Origin: Chryseobacterium paridis
GTDB lineage: Bacteria > Bacteroidota > Bacteroidia > Flavobacteriales > Weeksellaceae
DNA: 64,000 bases
Direction: 5' to 3'
Assembly: GCF_016595215.1 (NCBI RefSeq)
Contig: NZ_JAENHK010000010.1
Location: 186,001-250,000, forward strand
Both the position numbers and the translations under genes were made by a program. A model generated the notes under the pieces. The model was not told the DNA's origin. It saw only the letters and a list, made by a program, of their open reading frames with translations, and ran no database searches. Shown here one piece after another: positions 52,001 to 61,000 of this stretch. Position 1 is the stretch's first letter. The number at the start of each line of letters is the position of its first letter.

Positions 52001-55000
52001 CAGCAAGCGAGTAACCTTTTAGATTTTGTTCAAAAAACCCCTGAAGCGAATCTCTCTGATATTGCCTATACCCTGCAAACGGGAAGGGACGAGATGGAAG
52101 GGAGACTGGCATTGGTCGTAGCCAATAAAATCGAATTGATGAGCAGACTGACAGATTATCTTTCAGGAAATTCAGAACATGGATTTACAGGAAATATAAA
52201 ACAGGATAAAACGGGTTCCGGAAATACCTATATCAGTATTGCCATTGACAATAAAGATCTTATTTCATTAGCAGGCTTATGGGTAAAAGGAGCATCTGTA
52301 GACTGGAATCTCTTATATGATAACGGACGTCCTTCGAAAATCAATTTACCGGTGTATCCGTTTACCAAAAACAGATACTGGATCCCTGTAAGTTCATTCC
52401 TGCTAAAAACAATGGCCAATACCAGAATTCATCCATTACTGCATATGAATGAATCGGACTTAAATGAACAAAAGTATACCAGTATTTTTACAGGAGAGGA
52501 AATTTTCCTGAGCGACCATAAAGTAAGAAACGAAAAGATATTGCCGGGAGTGGCTTATCTCGAACTGGCAAGAATTGCCGGAACATTGAGTACTGGTCAA
52601 AAGGTAACACAACTAAAAAATATCAGTTGGGTCAATCCGATTTCCATCGTGGATGACTATGCAAAGATTTCAACCGCTATTTATATGGATGGTGATCAGC
52701 TTTGTTATGAGGTCTATAACGATGAAGAAGTGGTACATGGTAATGGTCAGATATCGACCGATAAGCTTATCCAGCCGGAAAATATGGACATCAATGCTTT
52801 GAAGGCTAAAGCCAATAAGGTATTGGATGGAAAAGGAATGTACAATGAATTTTTGGCTGCTGGACTTGATCTCGGTGTTGCCTACCAGGGAGTTCAAAAG
52901 ATGTATGCAGATGACTATGGCTGTTTAGCTAAAATTAATCTGACCAGCCTTGAAGGCTTTATGTATACTCCTGGAATTCTTGATAGTATGCTCCATACCA
53001 TTTATGGTTTCCAGCAACTCGCTGACGAAACGTATTCATTGGCACTTCCTTATTTTATGGGAGAAATGAGCTGCTACCAGACATTGGAAGGCCAATCATT
53101 GTGGGCATATGCAAGAAAAAACAAACAAACCAAATCAGAAGATAAGCTGGCAGCATACGATATTGATCTGATCAATGACCATGGTGTCGTTTTAGTGAGT
53201 TTCAGAAACTTTGTAGCCCTTCCGTTAGATGGCTTTAAACCCACAAAGTCTGTTAAAAAAGATATTGATACATTTATCTATCAGCCAGTTTGGGAAGAAA
53301 TGGTTGCAGAAAACTCCTCAAAAGTACGTGAAACTGAGAAACAGTTCATTTGGCTTGCCGGAGGGATAGATTCATTGTCAGAAGCTTTAAAAGAAAGATT
53401 GGGAATCCCGGTACAGGCCATCGCAATCGACCAACCAGTCGAATATTTTACCACGATACTTGAACAGCTTAAAAGTTACTTGAAGAAAAATGCTTCAATG
53501 CATATCACAGTGGTTTACCCAAATCATCAGTATCCACAGGCAGGATTTATTACCGGTTTATTAAAAACAGCAGTTCAGGAAAATCCTGGAGTTACCGGAC
53601 AGACCATCGGTGTAAGTAGCTTAGATCCTGACTTCCTGTTGGAATTACTGAAAAATGAATTAAGTAAAAATGCTGAAATCCGTTATGATCAGGGTGTTTT
53701 CAAAACAAAACAGTTCAGACCGGTAGTAAAAGATATTCTAGCGGTAGATCAAATGGCGATCCGTGAAAATGGAGTATACCTTATTACAGGTGGTGCCGGT
53801 GGTCTCGGACAGATTTTCGCGAAGCATATAAGCAAAACTAAAAATGTGAAAATTATTCTGACAGGCAGAAGAACTGCAGATCAGGAGATAGAAAAACTAC
53901 TGTCTGAAATTCCGGGAACAGTGTATTATCCATGTGATATTACTGACTATCAGGATACAGAGCGATTGCTTACAACCATCAAAGAAACCTATCAGGGATT
54001 GAATGGAATTATCCATAGTGCCGGAACGTTGAGAGATAGTTTTATTCAGAATAAAACCCAGGAACACTTGGAACAGGTGCTTCATCCTAAAATTACAGGA
54101 GCGAAGGTATTAGATGAAGTAACAAAAGACGAACCTCTTGACTTTATGATGTTCTTTTCATCTGTTGCAGCAATTACAGGAAATGCAGGGCAGGCTGATT
54201 ATGCATCAGCTAACACCTACCTAGATCATTATGTGGAATACCGAAATGAAGCTGCCACCAGAGGACAGAGATCAGGAAAAACAATCAGTATGAACTGGCC
54301 ATTATGGAAATCCGGTGGAATGCAGGTAAGTGCAGCAGGAGAAAAATACCTTGAAAGTCAGTTTGGGATGATCCCAATGGCAACAGAAACTGGTCTTGAG
54401 ATGTTCGATCTTATTCTGAAAGCTCAGTCAGGACAATATGCGGTGTATTTTGGTAAAGAAGAAGGAATTTCCAGAACGACAGGTAATGCAGTTGCAGGAA
54501 CTCAAAAAAATGTTTCAGTACCTAAAAGTACAAATGAAAATGTAGGTGGTTCAAAAACGGCGAAAGATAAGATCGTTAGAGAAGTGAGTGAAATTGTGGC
54601 AAAACTGCTTAAAATGGAGGTTGCTATGGTTGACCAGGAAACAGAATTTGGTGAATATGGTTTTGATTCCCTTTTAATGACCCAGTTTACCAGTACGTTG
54701 AATAATTTCTATGATCTTAAATTAATGCCAACGGTATTTTATAACTATCCGGCTATCGGAGTATTTTCAGAATTCCTGATCAAAGAATATCCGAACCTTG
54801 CAATAGAAAGCGAAAGTGCTTTAAAGGTTGTTACTCCAGCTCAGGATTCAACTCAATCTAATCAGTTTTCCGGACGTAAAAACAGAAAATATTCTTTACA
54901 ATACAACAGCTCACCGGTAAAGGCAGCTCAAAAGCCAGCTGAAGAGGGAATTGCTATTATAGGGATCAGCGGACGTTTTCCGGGATCACCTGACATCAAT

Positions 55001-58000
55001 ACTTTCTGGGAGAGAATTAAAAATAATGAAGACCTGATCACAGAAATCCCTAGAGACCGATGGAGCTGGCAGGAATATTACGGAGATCCTCAAAAAGAAA
55101 GCCGTAAAACCAAAGCAAAATGGGGTGGATTTATCAGCGATATCGACAAATTTGATCCTTTATTTTTCAATATTTCGCCTAAAGAAGCTGCTTTAATGGA
55201 TCCTCAGCAAAGAATTACCCTTGAAGCGGTATACCACGCTTTGGAAGATGCAGGAATAGCCACTTCAGCATTAAGAGGAACCAATACCGGAACCTTTATC
55301 GGAGTATCTGCGGTAGATTATTCCATGTTATTGAATAACGGAACTGATCTTACAAGTCTGGCACAGTTTTCCACAGGTGCCGCTCATTCGATACTGGTGA
55401 ACAGAATTTCTTATCTATTGGATATTCATGGACCAAGTGAGCCGGTGGATACTGCGTGTTCAAGTGCATTAATTGCCATTCATCGAGGCGTAGAGCACAT
55501 CAGAAACGGACATTGCGATATGGCCATTGCAGGTGGAGTCAACGCCATACTGTCTCCGGAACTGACGCTTTCCTTCAGCAGTGCAGGGATGTTGAGCGAA
55601 GATGGAAGATGTAAAACTTTTGATCAGCGTGCCAATGGTTATGTCCGTGGAGAAGGAGTAGGAATTGTGATCCTGAAATCTTTAAGCAAGGCTGAAGCTG
55701 ATGGTGATCATATCTATGGAGTGATCCGCGGGACAGCTGAAAACCATGGTGGAAGAGCCAATACATTAACCTCTCCGAATCCCAATGCACAAAGAGATCT
55801 ATTGGTAAAAGCATACCGAAATTCAGATATAGATCCACGTGATATCAGCTATATAGAAGCACATGGAACAGGAACAGCGCTGGGTGATCCTATAGAAATT
55901 GAAGGTCTTAAGCTTACATTTAATACATTGTATGAAGACAAAGGACTTCAGCAAACGCAAAAAGCCTATTGCAGCATTGGCAGTGTAAAAACAAATGCCG
56001 GGCATCTTGAATCTGCAGCCGGAATGGCCGGACTCGCAAAGGTATTGATGGCCATGAAGCATAAAGTTTTACCTGGTAATCCGCACTTGCAAAATCCAAA
56101 TGCGTATTTACAAATGGAAAATACTCCATTCCGTTTACAGAAAGAAACTACAGAATGGACCAGCGAAGGAAATAAGCCACGAATTGCCGGGATCAGCAGT
56201 TTCGGATTTGGAGGAGCCAATGCACATATCATTATTGAAGAATATCAGTCATCAAAAATGGCTCATAAAATAGAAGGTAGTGCTATTATTCCATTATCAG
56301 CAAAAACAAAGGATCAACTTCAACAACAGATCATCAATCTTAAGAATTATCTTGAGTTGAATCCTCAGCTTGATATACATAATGTCGCTTATACATTGCA
56401 AAATGGGCGTGAAAAGATGAAGGAAAAAGCGGTGTTTATAGCGGCTGATACCAAAGATCTTATCAACCTTCTTTCTGAAAAAAGAGATCTTAATGTTCCT
56501 GTTTGCAAACCGGAAGAAAATAAAACAGCTTTAATTTCAACGGCAGAAAGCTGGTTAAGCGGAGTATTAAAAGATTGGTCTGCTTGTTATCTGGGTCAAA
56601 AACCTGCCAAAATAAGTTTACCAGTGTATCCGTTTGCGCGTAACCGTTATTGGATTCCGGAAGGGAAAAAGACAGTGGTCGTTTCTGTAAATCAGCCAGA
56701 TCAGGAAGTATTTGAATATTCTTCAGAAAACATAACAATAGAAGATACAACTGAACCTGCTGATCTAAAGACTAAAACAGTTCAGGATAACAGCTGGCTG
56801 ATGGCAAAATTAATTCAGATCGCAGCAGCAACGATTGTATTGCCTGAGCAAGATTTTGATACGACCACTCAGTTCAAAGACTATGGTTTTGATTCCATTA
56901 TGGGTGTTGAACTGGTAAACAATATCAATTCCGAACTGAATATCACAATCAAAGCAACTGATTTATACAGTTATCCTAACATTAATTTAATGACGGATTA
57001 TGTGTTAAGGAATTTCTCTGAAGAATTGCAGGCTCCAGTTGAGGTTCATCAGTATTCTGTTGCAGATAGAACCATATTAACCGAAAAGAAAAGTCAGACA
57101 GTTGAAAATAAAACTTCAACGCATTCTGATTCCGCCGCTGAAATTGCGATTATAGGAATCAGTGGACAATTCGGAACAGCCAATGACCTCAATGACTATT
57201 GGAAAGTATTGGCAGAGGGGCAGTGCCTTGTCAAAGAGATAAAGGATGAGAAATGGACGAGAGATCATAGCAATATTGAAGGACAGACAAGATGGGCAAG
57301 CTGTTTGGAAAATCCGGATTATTTTGATCCTTTATTCTTTAAACTTTCAGGATCCGAAGCAGAAATGATGGATCCTATGCAGCGGTTATTCCTTGAACAT
57401 AGCTGGAAAGCTATTGAAGATGCAGGAATAGATCCAGACTCCCTTTCATCCCTGAAATGCGGCGTATATGCAGGAGCGGGACACAGTGATTATATCGCTG
57501 GAACTGAAGGAACATTACCTTCGGCGCTTTGGGGAAATTCAAGTGCGATATTGGCCTCAAGAATCTCTTATTTCCTTAATTTAAAAGGACCTGCAATAGC
57601 AGTCAATACAGCTTGTTCAAGCTCTTTGGTTGCAATGGATCTTGGATTTAACAGTCTTCAAAGAGGCGACACAGATCTTGTTTTAGCAGGTGGTGTCAAT
57701 ATTATCAATTCTGCCCATTCACATGATATGGCGGTAAGAGCGGGTATGCTGTCTGCAGATGGACGATGCTACACTTTTGATAGTAGAGCTAATGGTTTTG
57801 TGATGGGAGAAGGTGTTGGTGTTGTTGTTTTGAAAAGGCTGGCAGATGCAGAACGGGATAACGATCGTATTTATGGAGTGATCAAAGGAAGTCTGACCAA
57901 CCAGGATGGAACGACCAACGGTATTACCGCTCCAAGTGTAATATCTCAGGAAGAACTGGAGAAAGAAGTATATGACAGGTTTAATATCAATCCTGAAACC

Positions 58001-61000
58001 ATCACCTACGTGGAAGCTCACGGAACAGGTACGGGATTAGGAGATCCTATAGAATTTGAAGCTTTAAATGCATCATTCAGAGCGTATACCAATCAACAGA
58101 ATTTCTGCAGTCTGGGAAGCGTGAAAACCAATATAGGTCATGCTTTGGAAGCTGCCGGAGTGGCCAGTGTTTTAAAAGTACTTCTGGCAATGAAACATAA
58201 ACAATTGCCTCCTAGCATTAATTATGAGACGCCTAATGCATTAATCAATTTTAAAGGGAGTCCATTTAAAATACAGGATACATTAACCGATTGGAATATA
58301 CCGGCTCATACAAAAAGAAGAGCGGCCATCAGCAGCTTTGGTTTTAGTGGAACCAATGCGCATATGGTGATTGAAGAATACATCCCTCAGGAAAAGAGAG
58401 AGGTTAAGCATAACGGAGATGTATTGATCGTATTGTCGGCTAAAAGCAGAGAACAATTGATTGTACAGGCTGAACAGCTTGTAGAGCATATCAAAAATGA
58501 ACCGTTGATCAGCTTATATGATATTGCCTACACCTTACAGGTCGGAAGATCAGTGATGGAAGAGAGATTGGCTGTTCCAGCGAAAACAATTGAAGATTTA
58601 GTTAACCGTCTTACTGATTTTACAACCGGAAAAGGAGGACATTATTTTACTGGAAATATCAGACAGCATAAAAAAGAAGTAAACAGATCTTCAGAAGCAT
58701 CTGCGATTCAAAATGCTTTAGCCAATAAATTCTGGACAGCTGTAGGAGAATATTGGGTAAAAGGATTTCCTGTAAAATGGAATGTATTATATCAGGAAAC
58801 GAAGTGTAATAAAGTTAGTCTACCTCATTATCCTTTTGCAAGAGAAAGATATTGGCTGAAATCTGAACAGAAAATAGTTACAAGTTCTGCTATTGCACAT
58901 CCTTTATTGCATCAGAATAATTCCAGTCTAAAGAATTGTTTGTTTAGCAGTCTGCTGAATGGAAGTGAATCTTTTTTAAGAGATCATAAGGTCTTTGGAG
59001 AACAGGTTCTGCCTGGAGTCGCTTATCTTGAAATGGCCCGTGTAGCAGGTGAGATGGGTGCTGAGGTTTCAATAGCTCAATTAAGAGAAGTGAACTGGTT
59101 ACAACCTGTAAAGATTAATACTGAACCAGTACAACTTCATATTAATATTGAAACTTTAAATAATGAATGGACTTATAAAATCTATTCAGGTCCGGATGAG
59201 AAACAGTTGCATGGACAAGGAATAATGGGATCGGTTTCCAGCTCAGTTCCTCAGATCAAAAATATCAATAAGTTACGAAATAGCTTTATTTCAAAAATGG
59301 ATAAAGCAGCCTATTATGAACTGTTCAGATCCATTGGATTGGACTATGGAACAACCTTCCAGGGAGTTCAGGAGGTTTGGTATAATGGAGAGTCTGCGTT
59401 ATCAAGAATTGAGCTCACTCCCGAAATTGGATTTACTTTATCTCCTGGAATGATGGATGGCGCATTACAAACCTGTATGGCGATCAGTCTTTCTGATCAA
59501 AGCCAGCAATTGATGTTGCCATTCAGTGTAAGGGAGATCAATATCTATCAGCCTTTATCTGAAGAAATCTGGTGTTATGTTAGAAAAAACAGTTCAGGTA
59601 AGCAATCCAGCAGTTATGAGATTGAAATGCTGAATAAGCAGGGAGAAGTTCTCATCAGTTTCACTGAGTTGGTGGTTTTAACATTAGAAAATAACAACAG
59701 TACATCTTCGGTGACTCATGAGAATAAACGTCAGAATACGGTGACCTCAGAGAATAGTATTGGATTACACCTGTATGCTAATGAATGGCAGGAAGCAGGT
59801 TTAGAGGAATTCAATTCAAAAAGAACAAACACATCAGTTGCTCCTTTGGTATTTCTGGCGGGTGGTTCTGCAGTATTAGCAGAGAAGCTGGAAGAGAGTC
59901 TGGAATGTGAAGTAAAGATCATTCACGAAAATGCTCCGGAAGAAACTTTTATTCAGGTTCTTGGAGAAATACAGCAAAGAAAACCTGTGGGGCAAATGAT
60001 TCAATTGGTATATCCTGCCGGAGAAGGAATCGATTATAGTTTTCTTTCAGGATTATTGAAAACAGCAGTACAGGAAAGCTTAGTGTCTGCCGGAAAACTA
60101 ATTGAAGTAGACAATCTGTCGATTAATGGATTGGATGAATTAGTAAGGATTTTACAAATTGAACAGGAAAATACCGATGCTGAAGTTCGATATCACCTTG
60201 GAAGAAGAGAAGTTAAGAAACTGAAAGTTTTAAACACAACCGACAATCAAGATGTAAAAACACCCGTTAAAGAAAATGGTGTCTATCTGATCACTGGAGG
60301 TGCAGGTGGATTAGGATTATTATTTGCAGATTATTTCAATCAGATTGCAGGGACAAAAGTAATATTGGTCGGCAGAAGCGAGCTTAATGCTTCACAAAAA
60401 GGCAGATTAAGAGAATTATCCAACACCGCTTACGAACGATGCGATATTATTGATCTTGGAAGTGTAACAGCTTTAATCGGAAAAATTAAAAATGAATATG
60501 GCCGCATTGATGGGATCATTCATAGTGCTGGGGTAACCAGAGATAGCCTGATGATCCATAAGACAGCAGTTGAGGTTAGAGATGTTTTCTCTGCTAAAGT
60601 GAAAGGAGCTAAAAATATTGATCTGGCGACTAAAAATGAAAATCTTGATTTCACTGTTTATTTTTCATCATTAGCGGGAATATTTGGGAATACAGGACAG
60701 TCGGATTATGCATCAGCTAACTTGTGGCTGGATCATTTTGCTTCCCATCTTGAAATGGAACGTCTTCGTGGAAAAAGAACAGGAAAGACAGTAAGCATCA
60801 ACTGGCCATTATGGAAAGAGGGTGGAATGCAGATCAGTGCAGAACAGGAAAAATATATGGCTCATCATTTTGGTTTATGGCCAATGCTAACTGCAGATGG
60901 GCTTCATGCCTTTGACACTTTATTGAACAGCAATTTCAATCAGGGAATTGTTATCTATGGAGATCCTGAAAAACTGGGAATAGAAAAAGGAAGTTCACTG

